Assembly: GCF_008831285.2 (NCBI RefSeq)
Contig: NC_045148.1
Coordinates: 14,052,802 to 14,116,801, forward strand
Length of the DNA: 64,000 bases
Direction: 5' to 3'
DNA from: Nymphaea colorata
Taxonomy: Eukaryota > Streptophyta > Magnoliopsida > Nymphaeales > Nymphaeaceae
The first letter of the stretch is position 1. Every line of letters begins with the position of its first letter. Positions 38,925-52,731 of this stretch are shown one piece after another. A program made the position numbers and the translations under genes. The notes below the pieces were generated by a model that was not told where the DNA came from, did no database searches, and saw only the letters and a program-made list of their open reading frames with translations.

Positions 38925-39095
38925 GCTATGTAAATCTAGAATATGTTTCGTTATTATCAAACTAGAAAAATTTTTTCTGAAAATTTATTTTTCAGTCATT
39001 ACACAGAATCGAAAAAATTTTTCTCATTCATTTATTCCAGAAAACTTATTTCTAAAAATATTTTTCCAATTCCAGATATCCAATCCAGAACGGCT
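38925..39095. mobile_element. short dispersed element, copy 2
   Basis: Shares TTATTATCAAACTA, the AATTTTTTCTG block, CAGTCATTACACA and the AAAACTTATTTC block, in the same order, with 17,925-18,130. Confidence 0.5.
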
Positions 39096-39099
39096 TAAT

Positions 39100-39290
39100 A
39101 TATATACTGAGGAGATCAATTTTGGACATGGAATCAGATCTTTTGAATCATACCATTGCTGTCACATATTTAAATACTTCGTAGAACCTTTTTTTCTTCA
39201 ATTTCTTCAAGGGACCGTTTTGCAGTACTCAAGTGAGACGTTGGGGCACATAATCTAAGATGTCTTATAAAACGGACATGGTGTCATCTA
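39100..39290. repeat. third copy of the end of sub-block c
   Basis: Resembles 11,660-11,870 and 15,050-15,245, including GAATCAGATCTT, CATACCATTGC and CTCAAGTGAGACGTT. Its position 300 bp downstream of the KAS II copy 2 stop parallels its position beside the KAS fragment at 12 kb, so it was probably duplicated along with the gene. Confidence 0.75.
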
Positions 39291-39589
39291 AGATGTCGAA
39301 TTATTGGTAGGCGAGGTTGTCCCTCTCATGAACTAGGCGTGATATTTTATACCGTAAGAAATGCAACCAAATATCGTGTCCTCACAGCAGTTCTCGGAGT
39401 AAAAAACCAATAAACAAAAGGATTTACGAGAGGAGAATGGCGATCTAATAGATGATAAATAATAAGCTTACACCAATTATACCAACTGATGATAATCAAA
39501 GCGGACATTTAGAATCAATGCACAGACGCTGCTGTCCTTTTCTTTTTCTTCATCATTTCCACTTGGGAAAGCATCACTGGTGCAGCCAC

Positions 39590-42500
39590 TTATTTTATCT
39601 CCTTGTAAGGAGCAAACAGTATGGAAGAACTGTGGCCACCAAAGCCGAACGAATTCGACATAGCCACTTTGATATCTAGCCTCTCCTTTTTGGTGCCAAC
39701 CAGCAACTTGGCATCCTGGAACATGAGATCAGTTGATCTTGGTACATGTCAACTCTATCTCAATGTTTGTGCAGATTCAAAACAGCATAATATTGACAGT
39801 AAAAATCTAGTGAGTAGTTGGGGCCATAAAATCAATTAAAGCACAGTTCTAAGAACCTGAATAGCACCGTTTCATGCCTTTAGAGAAACTGCAAATATGT
39901 GAGTTTGTGTGTGTGCGTGTTGCTTTCGTGTATATCTTCACAAAGGTACTTCGTTCAAGAAAAGTTAATACAAACCATGCCTGTATCTGGATTTTCCAGA
40001 TTGATGTTTGGATGTACCCAACCTGATCGTATTGCCTGTATTTAGCAAACAATTAGCCACAATTATATTCGTGATCGACAGTGAACCATCGTGTCTGCAA
40101 TTTGAAAACATTGGTAAATATTCACTGAAGCACACAAAACTATATTGCCTGCCCTGTTTTTAAATTGAACAAAACAGATAACGGAACAAAGGAAAAACAA
40201 AAGTCCTTGCTGATCATGTAGACATGCATGTTCATATTCAACAGCAACAATACAACATCTGGTTTTTGAAAAGTTCTCTAACAGCATTGAACATAAAGAA
40301 TGGTCAATTGGATACGTACACACATTAGTCACAAAAAACACGTTTTTTTCACCAACAAAAAAAGCAAAAAACACACGATAAATAAAATTGCCATTTAAAA
40401 CTTTAAAACATTAAAAATGTGGTTTTCGCAATTTTTTGCATTTTTTTCAGGTTTTTTTAATGCCAAACAGTTTTCTTATTTTCTATTTTTTATTTGTTGC
40501 AAATCTACTTATCTTTTGATGTTGGTGTTATTAATTTCTCACTTATTTTATTGTTCCCTCATTTTTAGTTTTTTTTTTAATTTTTAATTTTTTAACTCTG
40601 AAACGTTTTTTGTGATTATGGAATATAAATACATATATGTATATAGACATATATATCCCAATCTCCGCACATAATTTGCAACAGCGGTTTATAGCTTCCT
40701 CTTTTCTTTTGTGAGTCTAGAATATATCTTCTGGCGAACAGTTACTAACATAAAATGCCAATATACAGCACAAAGTTGTAGCCCTTTCCAAATACAAGAA
40801 ACAGAAGCCATGTTACTGTTTTCTGTTTTGTCTTGCTATTGAATAAGCTGCTTGTACCTGTATTGTAGCAACAGCCTCCACTCCCCCTGCTGCTCCAAGT
40901 AGGTGACCAATCATTGATTTGGTAGAATTAACACGTAACTACGCAAAATATTAATTTCAAATCAAAACTTCAAAGGAAATTTATAGTGTTGTTTGTAATA
41001 GGCTAATATCCGAAGAGGACTATGGACAAGAATAAATTTAAAGTGAGGAGAGCAGATCGCATCACATTACCTCAGGCTGAGGATTCTGACCGAAACATTT
41101 TATCATAGCTTTGAACTCTCTCGTATCGCCAACTTGTGTTGAAGCGCCATGTGCATTGATATAGTTCACATTTTCTCTCGCTACACCTGTCACAGTCAAG
41201 GCTTTCTCCATGCAAAGAATGATGCCTCTGCCTGTTACAATAAACAATGGATTTCTACGACAGTCGTTCACAGAATCTATGAGATGAAAATTTTGGTACA
41301 CGAAACAATTACCCGATACTCTTCTCATACCTTCAGGATGTGGCTGTGTCAAGCTATATGCATCACAAGTAAAGGCTCCACCAAGAAATTCCGCATATAT
41401 GTGAGCTCCTCTTTGCTGTTGGTGCCAAAGAATAGATTAGAGTAAACAAAGAGTTGGACAAAAATATGAAACAATAGAAACAAATCGTGAACCTTGGCAT
41501 GTCCTAGTTCTTCCAACAGCAAAACACCAGCTCCTTCTCCAATTACAAATCCATCTCGGTTCTGTCCATACGAGAGAAGGTACATAAAGAGATGCTATGT
41601 TTGCTTCATCAGTTCCCATCCTTTATAAGCAAATTAGAAAAAGGATAAAGTTCTATCTAGTGTAGATAGTCGAAAAATTAGGTGCACTAAAAAGGTTGGG
41701 TAATTCAATACACCAACAACAATGACGCTATTGATATTGCTTTGAGAGATACTGGCAAAACATAGGAGATAATTAAGTTTATACACTGTCCCATGGGCGA
41801 GAGGCTTTTTCAGGTTCATGATTTCTCCGGGATAGTGCTCTGCATGCCAGGAAACCTCCAATGCCTGCTCCAAATTACAGAAGAATGCTCAGGTTACTCA
41901 TATTGGAGACGAATATGGTTGGCGCTCACGTATGGGAGTAATCTTTTATAACAGAAATTAGTACCGATGGGTAGAACTGCGCCTTCAGAGCCACCAGCTA
42001 GCATTACATCCTGAAAAGTGATCAATTTATTGGAGAATGAGATATATCCAGTTCTTGATTTTGCATGAACACCATCAGAAAGAATAAGATGCTTTTTGAA
42101 TTGGTACGGACAATGGAAGGCGTTTTTGAGCCTGAGACTTACAGCTTCGCCCTGCATAATGTGGTTAGCTGCATTCAGTATGCAAAAGTTGCTTGTAGCA
42201 CAGGCAGTTGAAATCGAGTAATTAGGACCCATCCAACCCTGAATTCCAGAGGCATGAAGAGTCTTCTTAGGGTCATAGATAAGAACAAGAATCTGTCAGT
42301 TCCACTAGAAATCAAATGCTTGGTTTACCAAATCCATTGCAAGTGTAGCGGACCCCATATTCGGTACAGCAAAAGGTACACAGAATGGGCTCATCTTTTT
42401 ATGCGACACCATGCAAGCTACCGTATTATCATAAAGTACCTGTTCCATTCATCAGTATAAAATATGAGGCAACTGTCTTTACTCTGTTAAAGAAATTTTC

Positions 42501-44677
42501 CAGTTAGCCATGAAGTGCACTTTTAGTTATCCCAAGGAACTCCTTTAGGATTGCATATACAGGGGCCGTATCCTTCTCACCTAACTACAAAATCCTCTTC
42601 CTACACACAATCTGTATGCACACTTTTCAGATAAATTGGTAGTCGCATCTAAGACATCAAGCATCGTATGTTCCAGCAGAACCATTTGTCGCAGGAACTC
42701 TGCTTTTCTAAACCTCATGATACCCAATTTGTAGCTCTATCAATTCAAGAAGTTTCAAAAGAAATGAAGAGTGCCAGATATTTGGTAAAACATCAATCTA
42801 TGAATATTTGCACAATTCACCTGGACTCCACCAATTCCGGAGCCGATCAGGACGCCGCATTTTGCCACATCAAGGTTCTTCATGGTCTCTTCCGTCAAGC
42901 CACCATCAATCAATGCTTGTTTGCCAGCAGTGAGCATGTAGAGCATAAACTTGTCCATTCGCTTGGAGATTTTTGGTGAAACCAATCCATCAGGTGAAAA
43001 GGATTTGATTTCCCCTGCAATCCGCTGCATAACAGGCTATTTAGTTGAAAGTTCTTAAGCGACAAATCAGTTATTAGCTTTACCATCACATAACCACACG
43101 ATTCTGGAGGCCAAATCTCTAGTTAACGGACTTAGAAACTTACAGTTGGGAAGCCCGAACAATCAAATGATTCAATTTCACTTATTCCGCTGACACCTTC
43201 AAGGAGGTTTTTGTAGAATGTATCAGGATCATGGCCTAACGAGGTCACCACACCCATCCCTGTAACAACAACTCTCCTTTGCTGAGCTTCCTTGTTCTTC
43301 TCTGTAGCCACTTTGTCTGTTGATTGCCTCGTTCTTGCTGCAACAGTTCCTGTAAGACGGTTAGGAGACATCTAACCGATCAACAACCTTTGCATCTCCT
43401 TCACATTTGATAAGGTCATCAAGTTTTGAAATTCATGGATTTAAGATCCCGATACTCCCCACTGAAAACTTATCTAAACTCAGGCTAAACCTTTAAAGTA
43501 GAACTACCCAAGTAGGGATCTCATATGTGAATCTTTAGCTAGGCCTGACTGAAGATACTTAGCTTGATAAACTACTATATGACTTTCTTGCCACGTCGAG
43601 AGAGGGAGAGAGAGCTTAAACAAGTTTTGAGCTCAAGTACCAGTAATAGTTCCTTCCTAGACATCTTTTTGAGAGGAGGCCCATTTGTTATCTACACTAG
43701 AATGGATGTATTTTAGTGCTCAAGCTCCCTCTTCTTGCGTGTCTGTGTGTGCGTGAGCGAGCGCACACGCGAGAGAATAGAAACGCATATAATCGTGGCT
43801 TAGTACCTTTATATCTATGCGTATCGGAAAATGTAAGTACAAAAGGTTCACGATTTTTAGATGTCTGGAAAGGACTACAGTTTGACGAAATTGAGACTGT
43901 CGAGTTCACAACTCTTACAGAATCTGATTTGTACATCAGATTTTCAAAAAATTAATTTTCAAAATTTTATAATTTTGAACACATAAAATTCATTTTATGT
44001 AATTGGGTTTACGAAAAAACGTCCTAAGGTACTGCACTGAAAGAGCATATTTTCTCTTATATTCTCGAGGCACTTTGTAAGTTTCGGCTATTTTTCAGAG
44101 GCTTTTTTCATTTATTTATTTTTGTCTCACGCCATGTAGAGGTTGTTTGATGCGAAGAGCGTTCACAGTCTCACGTTTGCACGCAAACAACTTAGTCGGG
44201 TAGCGGTTGAAATGAAATTTGTGGTTTCATTCATTCGACCAGCCGTTCAACTTTGCTTCCCGCGATAAAAAACGAAGAGGCGGACGGATGGCCGAGAAGT
44301 CGACCGAGGTACATACCGGCAGCGAACCTCTTGGATCTCTTCTCCCCATGGCCGAAGACGTCTCGTCCTTCGGCAACAGAGAGCAGAGGTAAGCCACACT
44401 GCCCAGATAAAGGTCCGGCCCAACTGTACTGGTAGTAATTTTGGCTTCCCTTGAAGGCTTGATTCAGAAAGGAGGAGCAGCTGAACGTCCCGGCACCAAG
44501 TTGGCCGAGCGACGAGCCGGAGGAGCAGACGTTCATAAGAGAAGCAAGCTTCTTCCTCCGAGCCAACCTGCCGAGGCCCTGCTCGATGGGACGCTTCTTC
44601 TCCTCCGTAACGCACAGAGCCGTTCTAGACATGCATGCTGCAACTAGCCATGTGCAGACAGAAGAAGCAATGGCCAT
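39590..44677 (-). CDS. KAS2: 3-oxoacyl-[ACP] synthase II, plastid (KAS II), copy 2, complete
   Basis: Thirteen exons on the minus strand: 44317-44677, 43144-43349, 42821-43024, 42329-42439, 42143-42238, 41965-42010, 41785-41864, 41493-41561, 41331-41415, 41071-41231, 40858-40938, 39976-40035 and 39590-39715. Borders are GT-AG and phases join into 561 codons plus stop, close to the usual KAS II length. It starts [17 protein letters not shown]; an in-frame ATG six codons upstream (44,695) is an alternative start. Active-site Cys (STACATSN), both His (NAH and IGHLLGAAGG) and the Lys of NSTKSMIGH are present. Departures from the usual family text: NAHGAST for NAHATST, PFAVPNMGSA for [15 protein letters not shown] for AYHMT, and two extra residues after FGQNP. 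It forms a tandem pair with the copy at 1-3,689. Confidence 0.95.
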
Positions 44678-45256
44678 TTTCTCTCTCTCTTTCACGAGGC
44701 AGTCGAGTCACCCCTGAAACTGATGAAGTCTAACAAACACGATCTGAGACAGCAGATCTGAAAGCGTTAGAAGACTTCCGTAATTGGGTAGACTTAATTC
44801 TCTCTCCTGAACTCAGGAAATTCATTTTTGCCTTCAAAGTGCAACACTTGAATAGTGAGAGGCAAGAATTGAAAGAGATTAACACGAGAGGCGCCCAGCT
44901 TTTGCTTCATGTAATTGGTGCTTCGTCAGTTTGACAACCAAAGAAACTGACGGTTTAAAACAAACACGACACTAACAAGCCATTCATGCCATAATGTTAA
45001 GAGAGAGACAGAGAGCATGGGGAAGATGCCACTCTTGTGACATGGAAACTTTAAAAAAGGAACCGGACCCCATGGCGGGCCGATCACAAGCCAAAAGCGG
45101 TCGATTGTTTGTCAGTTTTTTTAAGAGGATGCACAACAGCTGTGCGACAGTTACTAATTTTGCCGTTTCGGAATTGTTGAAGACTTTGTAGCCACTCTTC
45201 AATTTTTTCTTTTTGGTGGGGAAATCTTCTTATCTTTGGATGATCCCTGGTAATGG

Positions 45257-45408
45257 TTTCTAAGTTTCATGTTTTAATTGGAAACGTGAAAGGCTTTCTA
45301 AGTTTCATGTTTTAATTGGAAACGTGAAAGGCTTTCTAAGTTTCATGTTTTAATTGGAAACGTGAAAGGCTTTCTAAGTTCCATGTTTTAATTGGAAACG
45401 TGAAAGGC
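45257..45408. repeat. 38-bp tandem repeat, four copies
   Basis: Four consecutive 38-bp units beginning TTTCTAAGTT and ending GTGAAAGGC. The first three are identical; the fourth has one change (TTCATG to TCCATG). Confidence 0.95.
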
Positions 45409-46408
45409 TTGCTTCCACAAACTCAAATTGTGCAAAACAGCTCTGGCTCGCAGGAAAAATGGCAGCCGTGAAAAAATGAACCATAAGCGCACGCAAGACA
45501 AGCAAGATCCGGTCTATCATTTTGCTAATCACCAATGAACTAATGGCGATGGGTAGTTGATCGACCCGTTTTCAGTAATTCTCTGCAACTGTACCCTTCA
45601 ACCTTGAGCTCCGGTTACAAAACGTTCCGGACAAAGATCGGGTAGGTTTGTGCAACACATTACCATTTACCAACGGCAACGGGGTACCTTGTTTTCAAGT
45701 CTTAGTCATCCAAATCACTTACTCCAAGATTTAGGACTGATCACCTCTCTTTCAGATGACTATATTGTATGAACTCCTGATATGCTATCGAATAAATGAA
45801 TGAGCGAGTGCTTTCGGCCATTCTTATTTCAGTTCACCAATAAAGAAGTGGTATGATACCGAATAAGTCGGTGGTTTCTCATTCTAATGGAAGCCTTTTT
45901 CCTCCTAATTCATCACGTGGAATTTTATAGCGATAAAGCACATCTACAATCTGCAAAACCCCGTCACAACGTCGACTCTTGTCAATTATAAGCCACTATC
46001 ACAAGCCAATCAAGCAGAAAAGATCTACTTAGAACTCCTTCATTCGAAGGATTCGGCTTTCAGTGTTAATGGTGTACCCACCAAAAAAAAAAAGTATAGT
46101 ATCTAGGAAAGACCTCTAACTGGTTAGCGTGCGCACCCATAATATAAATAGATAGACAAATAGATTTGGCATACGGCCTCCTTTCAATTCTGTTGATCAG
46201 GAGACGTTCATCTCAAACATCCCATAGTTCTCTTCCTGACTTCACCCCCAACAACTAGGAGATTAGACGATGCATCAGTTTGGATAAGTACCTCGATAGA
46301 AGGCATTACTACCTCAGCAGCTGGGCCAATGCTGTGGGTTTAGTGGTTATACGAGAATGAAGATTTTTGTAATTGAGAAAACTGTAACAGGTACCAACGA
46401 AGGGGCAT

Positions 46409-46527
46409 GTTTAATAACAAGGTGTGATGAGCTCATAACAGTTTAATAACAAGGTGTGAGCTCGTAACAGTTTAATAACAAGGTGTGAGCTCGTAACAGT
46501 TTAATAACAAGGTGTGAGCTCATAACA
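46409..46527. repeat. 29-bp tandem repeat, four copies
   Basis: Four units of GTTTAATAACAAGGTGTGAG plus CTCATAACA or CTCGTAACA. The first unit has three extra bases (ATG). Confidence 0.93.
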
Positions 46528-47638
46528 GCTTTTTGTAAGCAAAAAAAAAAAACGTATTTTCGTTTGGCTACGTGATAAAATAACAACATTAGGGATAACA
46601 AAAAATTAAGAAGGTGGGTAAAAGTTAACGATTTCAAGAACATCCAACGCCTTTGCAAACCTAAGTTCGGGTGGAAGCCAGCCCAAGAAGGGCCAAAGGC
46701 CTTCCTCCTTTCCCCAGTCCCCGTAGAATCAAGGTACACTTCGTCAATTTAAAATGTCGTTACTACCACCGTTTGTATGGCCGAGTAAATCAGGGCAGCT
46801 TACCTTTGATCGGAACAGAAAAACAGAGGAAGCTCTAAAAATGAACATCCCGGCCAACTTATTCCTGCTTATTGAGCAAAATCATTTTTTTGCTTAAGAA
46901 AACATTATTCAAGGAAATCTCCCCTATACATGTGGGTCGACCAACAAGCCTAGATTGACAGGAAGGGACAACTCAAGGATCATGGCTCTGAAGATTTCCG
47001 CAAGTAAAAGCATTCAGGCAGCTAGGGAAGAACATTCTGAATTTACGTCACATGTATTCATGCAAGTCATTCAGAACAGCCATGCTCCAGACGCATTATG
47101 AACAACATAATATAACTCATACTTATTCACATCCTGTACTCCCAACTACCAACTCAAGTATATGGTAATCTGTCAAACATTTCCGAAAGATGTCTCTCAA
47201 CATCTTCAGCATAACTTTTCTCTTTCATCCAGCTATTCCTAATTGTAGACAAGTGGTGAGATCAAACAGAAAGAAAACCACCAGGCGAAAATTCTTTAGA
47301 AGTTTTCAAAATGATTTTTTATAAATAATGAGATGCTTGAACTCAACTCCGTAGGCTAAAACAAACCAATTAATCCCACAGGCACCTTCACAAATGTTCA
47401 ACCCATATACCACATCCATAAAGAGAAAGACTGCAAGAGTAGGATCCTTAGGAATAGTAATGGCAATCCAAAATGTGCTTTATGCAAAACCAAAAATTTT
47501 CAGTCATAAAGACAAATAAAGCTATCCTCGCCTCTAGAGCTATCAAAATTATGAATGTAACAAACAACCGAAGAAATGACAAAATACAAAACAAAACAAG
47601 TCCTTATCACCTACATAAGCAAGGCTCTGTGAAGATAC

Positions 47639-50197
47639 TCACTGAGTCACACCAAGCCACTTAGAAAAGTTCTCGAATTCGGTGTATTCGCTATCTGATA
47701 CCATTGTGTGATACCATGCCTTGCCGGCAGCCTTTATCTCTGCCTGATTTGCCACCTGCAACCAATTCATTCAGAAAAAAGATAAAAAACAAGAAAAAAG
47801 CATCAGAAACCAAATCCTTGTGTCATACAATGAAATACTCCAGCTCACATACAATAAGCAAAGAGATTCATCAATCGTTTGATACTTTAAGTTGGACAGT
47901 GTTTTGAAGTTCAAAGATTCCCCAAATAGAAAGCACGATGACATATCTGAACTTCAGACTATTCAAAGATGAAAAGGTTATAACATGTTATCAACCACAG
48001 GAAACAATTGCTTTTTGTCAACAGTATACAAACTAGACACAGAAATACAAGAAGCACAAAGACATAGATTTTTTTAAAAAAAAAGCGATAAAATGCGAAA
48101 AATAGGTGAGCAGAAAAAAAGTGTTTTTTTAATGCACAAAAACGAAAAAAATCGTCTTTTCACTTTTTCCAATATAGACGTTCATTTGTATGCTATTATA
48201 TTTTATCTTTTTTTAATAGTATTTGCATTTTACTTTTAAATATATTTTTTTTAACTTGCTCAGACTTTCTCCTGATTTCCACGAGAAAAAAAAAATTCTG
48301 CCTGTAAACAGTATTTTTAACTTAGGATTCACTGCCAGTAAGAACGTGCATCCAATCAAGAGTTGGCCTAAAACCTAGAACATAATTCTACAAATATATT
48401 TACAAGGTCCCGCTGTGTAACTATAGGAAAACATTCAAGATAAAAAATCCTCTTATATTGAATTCCAAAATTGAAAAACAGAACATTCTAAAGTTAGACA
48501 TTTGCAGTACAATGGGTGCATTCCAAAAAAAGGAGGACAGCTAGTATTGCACACTTTGTGACAAAATGCTACGGCATCTCAAGAACCCAACCCATACTGA
48601 CTCACTTATATGTCAACCAATGTCTGCCTCGCGAGAGAAAAATAAACCTAGACCTTCTTCAGAACCAAAGCAGTTCAATATAAAAAACAAAAGTCCTTCT
48701 TGCTCACTACATCACAAATATCAATGACAAACATCTAGAACTATGGTTATCTACCGGAGAAAATCAATCCTGAAATATGACTCCTTAACGAAAACACCCA
48801 ACTAACCTTACATATCATGCACCAGAAAGAAAGGAAGAGGTAATTCCATTATCACAAAATCAAGAAGCAAAAACACAAGAAAAAGAAAGAAAGGAAAAAA
48901 AAAAAACCACTTAGAGACAAAGCATTGACAATATAAGCATAGACTCATACAATATTGACTCCTACCACCAAGCCGCGGTAACCAAGTAACGAACACCAAA
49001 GGAGAGCAAGATAAGATAACAAACATAACGCCGTAAGGACGAATCACAATAAAATTAAGGAGGAAAGAAAAGTGTATAGACCTTCGGCTGTTTCCTCTTC
49101 TTGTCTAGCTTCTCTGCCTTAGCCTTCACCCTCTGCTCCTCAGCAAGCAGAGCCATCCTCCTCGCAGTCTTCGCATACGGATTAAGCTTCAGGAGCGCAC
49201 CGAGGTTTTTCAGCGGATTTTTCTTGAGCGTCCTGCGCTTAATCTCGGTTTTTGCGGGTTTCACTACCGACTGCACTTCGTCGGAGTTAATGATTCTGGC
49301 GAGGTCGGCATTTGTCAGCTTCGCCCGGGGAAGAATGTAGCCGGTCTTTTTCTCCGACACCTTGTCGAAGCCACCGTAGACGGCGTCCAGCTTCTCGAAG
49401 GCGCATTTGGTCCAAATGATGAACCGACCCAAATGACCACCGGGAGCAAGCCTGAGGAGATTAAGCCGGTCCACGCATGCCACTTCGACGCCGGGGATAT
49501 TGCGGAAAGCCTTGACCAGCTTCGATCCCTTGGTTCCGTAGACAATCAAGGGACCCTTGCGAGAAACGTAGCGGCGATTGCGCATCTTTCCCTTCCCAGG
49601 ACGAACGGATCGGCTGGTCTTCGCGCGCTCTACGTCAGGACCGGCGCCAATCTGGTTCAGGAGCTTCAACGCCGCGGACGTCTTCTCGATCGATTCGACG
49701 CTGTCCGGCAGAACGAGCGGCAACTCTGGAACGGACTCGATACGGTGGCCGCGGGCGAGGACGAGGGAAGGCACGGCGGAGGAGGCCAGGGCGGAGGCCA
49801 CGGCGAATCGGCGCTGGTTGATATTTATTTTTCGGTGCCAGCGGCGCCAGATCTTTGTCGGGGCGAACATCCGCCCACCACGACACATGTTCCCGAAGGC
49901 ACCCTGGCCGGCGCGGTGCGTGCCACCACCGGGAACACGGGGAATACGGGAGACGGCACGGCCGGTGCCCCAGGACTCAGCAGAGGTTTGGTGACCGGCG
50001 CGCCTGGAGACCGCATAAGGCTGGCGCTTGTTCTTGGAGAGGTTGTCGTGAACAAAGGAGACGATGTCCGGCCGGATCGGAGCCCGGAGGACGTCCGGGA
50101 GAGGGACGGACGCCGCGGCTCCGTCGATTGCCATGTCGCCCTCCACAGACTGGACGGTCACCAACGGGCGGGCTGCGGCGGTGGCGGGGGGAGCCAT
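47639..50197 (-). CDS. RPL4: 60S ribosomal protein L4 (uL4)
   Basis: Structural protein of the large cytosolic ribosomal subunit with an internal loop near the peptide exit tunnel. Two exons: 49082-50197 (372 codons) and 47639-47755, joined at AAG then GTCTAT and an AG acceptor, giving about 410 residues against 406-407 in Arabidopsis. It starts [18 protein letters not shown], contains the uL4 signature region ([52 protein letters not shown]), the KGPLIVYG stretch, and ends [19 protein letters not shown] then SKWLGVTQ. Continuing exon 1 to the stop at 49,055 would give a false tail, since the second exon restores the conserved C-terminus. The 5' flank is CT-rich with a telo-box. Confidence 0.96.
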
Positions 50198-50255
50198 TGC
50201 TCTCTTTCTCTATCTCTCTCTCTCACTCACTCTCTCTCGCGGAAAAATGAGTGCA

Positions 50256-50264
50256 AAACCCTAA
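50256..50264. promoter_or_regulatory. telo-box upstream of RPL4
   Basis: AAACCCTAA lies about 60 bp before the RPL4 start codon, next to a CT-rich leader (50,203-50,239). Telo-boxes are frequent in promoters of plant ribosomal-protein genes and support co-regulation with the translation machinery. Confidence 0.7.
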
Positions 50265-51627
50265 TAGGAGGCGCTGGCGACCTCCTCCCGCAAATAATAT
50301 ACACTGGCAAATGAAGCGGATTCGGGTCGGTGTTTCTTATATGTGAACCGATACTAGGTCTTGGATTTCAGTGAAGTTGGGATCAGATCACCGCTTTGTG
50401 ATCTCATATCAGACCCGGTAAAACGGTTTGATATACGATCTGATTTGAGAGTCTTCTTTTGTTCGATGAACTTTGAACTATATCAAATCTAAATGTCTGA
50501 CAAAAAGTTTTTATTGCTGTACACAAATGAGATTATCAAGTAAGATTGGCATAACAAAAGGGATACTAAAAACTTAGCGCTTATCAATTGAGAATATCAA
50601 AAAAATAAAGCATGCTCCGATCCGCTTAAGTTAAATCGATTACTGCTTATAAACAATTTATGAACGTTGTATATTCAGCATTTTCCGGTCAATATGATGC
50701 TCAGTTTTTAAAAAGAAAAACACAACTACGAAGAAAAAAAAAACTTTTAAATCAGGATGTCAATGTTAAAATTAACAGCAATACGTCAATATGTAAGTAA
50801 ATAATGAATATAAAGATAAGTAAACAATTAACATGAAATCAATATTCCACAGTGTACAAAAAAAAAAGAGTACGGGGATGCTTGGATGACAACCTAGTGA
50901 GATTTAGACTTGTGAAAATTTGGTCTTCATAAAACCAAAGTTTTTTATTAGTTTTAAAAACCTTGTTTTTTTGGTTTGGAGGATAATTTGATTTGACTTG
51001 CTTCAAGATAGCACCAGTGACAAACAATAACAATAGGGCAAACATTATTTCTAAAACCTCTTAAAGAGCCAGGTGTGAGCTTGTGTGGGCAGTTGCTCAC
51101 CCAGTCCAGCAAAATTCATTTGTTGGACCCAAACGATTTGGGTATTAATATGTTGTTGGCACTTGATCATGTTACTTGTGTTGTGCCCCTCAATCATTTG
51201 ATTTGTTTGGATGTAATATCATTCAGATCTAATCACATGTCATGCCCATTTGGTTTTTGGTTGCTCTAAATTCATTTTTGGATCTGGTGTTCCTTGCAAA
51301 GTTAAACTGTGATGATGTAGACGAACTTTGAATGTCCTCGGGAGCCATTTTTTTGAAGAAAGCTCAATGGAGAAGAAGTCTTCGACCTTTGGGCATTTCG
51401 GATCGCAAATAAACTTATAATCTAAGTTCTAATGCCATTTGTAATGCTGTTAATCTTAAATTCATGGGCATAGCTTTGCTGATCGGGTCAGAAATCTAGC
51501 ACTCCTTTTTTCTCGACTTCCCTTTTATATAAAGCTACTATTATAATTTAAATTTTTACAATATAAGAAAGTAAATGATCTTGCTAAGCTTGTATTTATG
51601 CTTAAATTTCATATTTTACTACTTTAC

Positions 51628-51658
<31 letters not shown>

Positions 51659-52731
51659 ATGAATATCAAAAGAAAGAAAAACATATTATATTTATGATGA
51701 ATATCAAAAGAAAGGATCCAATGAATATCAGAAAAAACAATGTTTTAATCCGAATTTCAGAACCCTGATTTAAGATCCCTGTCTCTTACACCTCTGGATG
51801 TTTGTGAACTAAAAATGCAAGGACTGCAAAGTCCTCACGCATCTTTCAAAGAACATATGCAAGAGCACCCTAGTTAAAAATCAAGGATTTGAAATCTCAC
51901 ATCCAAGATTCCAACATTTTAGATCACTCAGGACTTGAGATCGCAGGTAAATCAGATTCCTCCTAATCAAGCAGTATGCTGAGATTCACTTATGAATGTC
52001 ACCCTTGGTTCCATGAATGCGACGCACAGGGGACATCACTTCCACCAGAGCGCAAGAAGAACCTTAACGCCGAGGCGCAAATGGTGTAAGGTCTTCTCTT
52101 CGGAAAACACGCGCTCACACTCACATCCATGATATCAAACAGAAGAAATTAACTAGTAATCCACCACATTCTGATATCCTAGTTAGCTAGAGCTGGGATT
52201 CTACATGAACTTAATCCACCACATTCTGATATCCTAGTTAGCTAGAGTTGGAATTCTACACGGACTTATATGCTCCTCCCCTTAACTAAGCCACCCACTA
52301 CGTCCTAGGTAATCTTTTTCAAAAGGGTTTATTTTTCATAGTTTTCTGGTGGAGCAAAAAACTTGGCAAATGAAACACTTTTGTAGATGTTTTACAAATT
52401 TGTGGAAAAGATTAATACAGATTCATCGAGACTCAGTTCCAAAGATTTATACAGATTCATCGAGTCACATAGTAATTCAATTGCCAAACGACCCGTAAAG
52501 TCTTCAAACATATAAAATGAAAAATGAAAGAAAGTGAGGTACTTTTGATCTTATGAAATACATTTCATGCCCAAGACCAACGTGATAAGTAAGGCGCCCT
52601 AATGAATTCAAAAAACAGCAGCACTTGTGACTTAAAGGTACTTAGTTCCATCTTCAGGAATTCAGAAAATAACCCGTTGGATTCCAAACAATAGTCACTC
52701 TTCCCATGGGGATTAAATATAAGACAATGTG
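50265..52731. other. intergenic between RPL4 and the RAD51-like gene
   Basis: The part at about 50,525-50,750 is repeated at 56,930-57,170. A TA run lies at 51,632-51,658 and a tandem pair at 52,158-52,267. No gene is supported. Confidence 0.5.
52158..52267. repeat. 55-bp tandem duplication
   Basis: Two adjacent copies of a 55-bp unit starting AATCCACCACATTCTGATAT, differing at a few positions. Confidence 0.9.

Larger units (their letters stand above)
44678..47638. other. intergenic between KAS II copy 2 and RPL4
   Basis: KAS II copy 2 is preceded by a short CT run (44,680-44,692) that probably belongs to its leader. Two tandem-repeat arrays lie further out. No other gene is supported. Confidence 0.5.

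Noticed and set aside
45257-46527. CRISPR-like regular repeats
   Set aside because: Units are directly adjacent with no unique spacers, and the genome is a plant's; they are minisatellites.
49055-49081. RPL4 C-terminal extension VYTLFFPP
   Set aside because: This is read-through into the intron; the exon at 47,639-47,755 restores the conserved C-terminus in phase.
49433-50314. 293-codon plus-strand frame across RPL4
   Set aside because: It is the antisense shadow of the GC-rich RPL4 exon 1 and has no recognisable domain.
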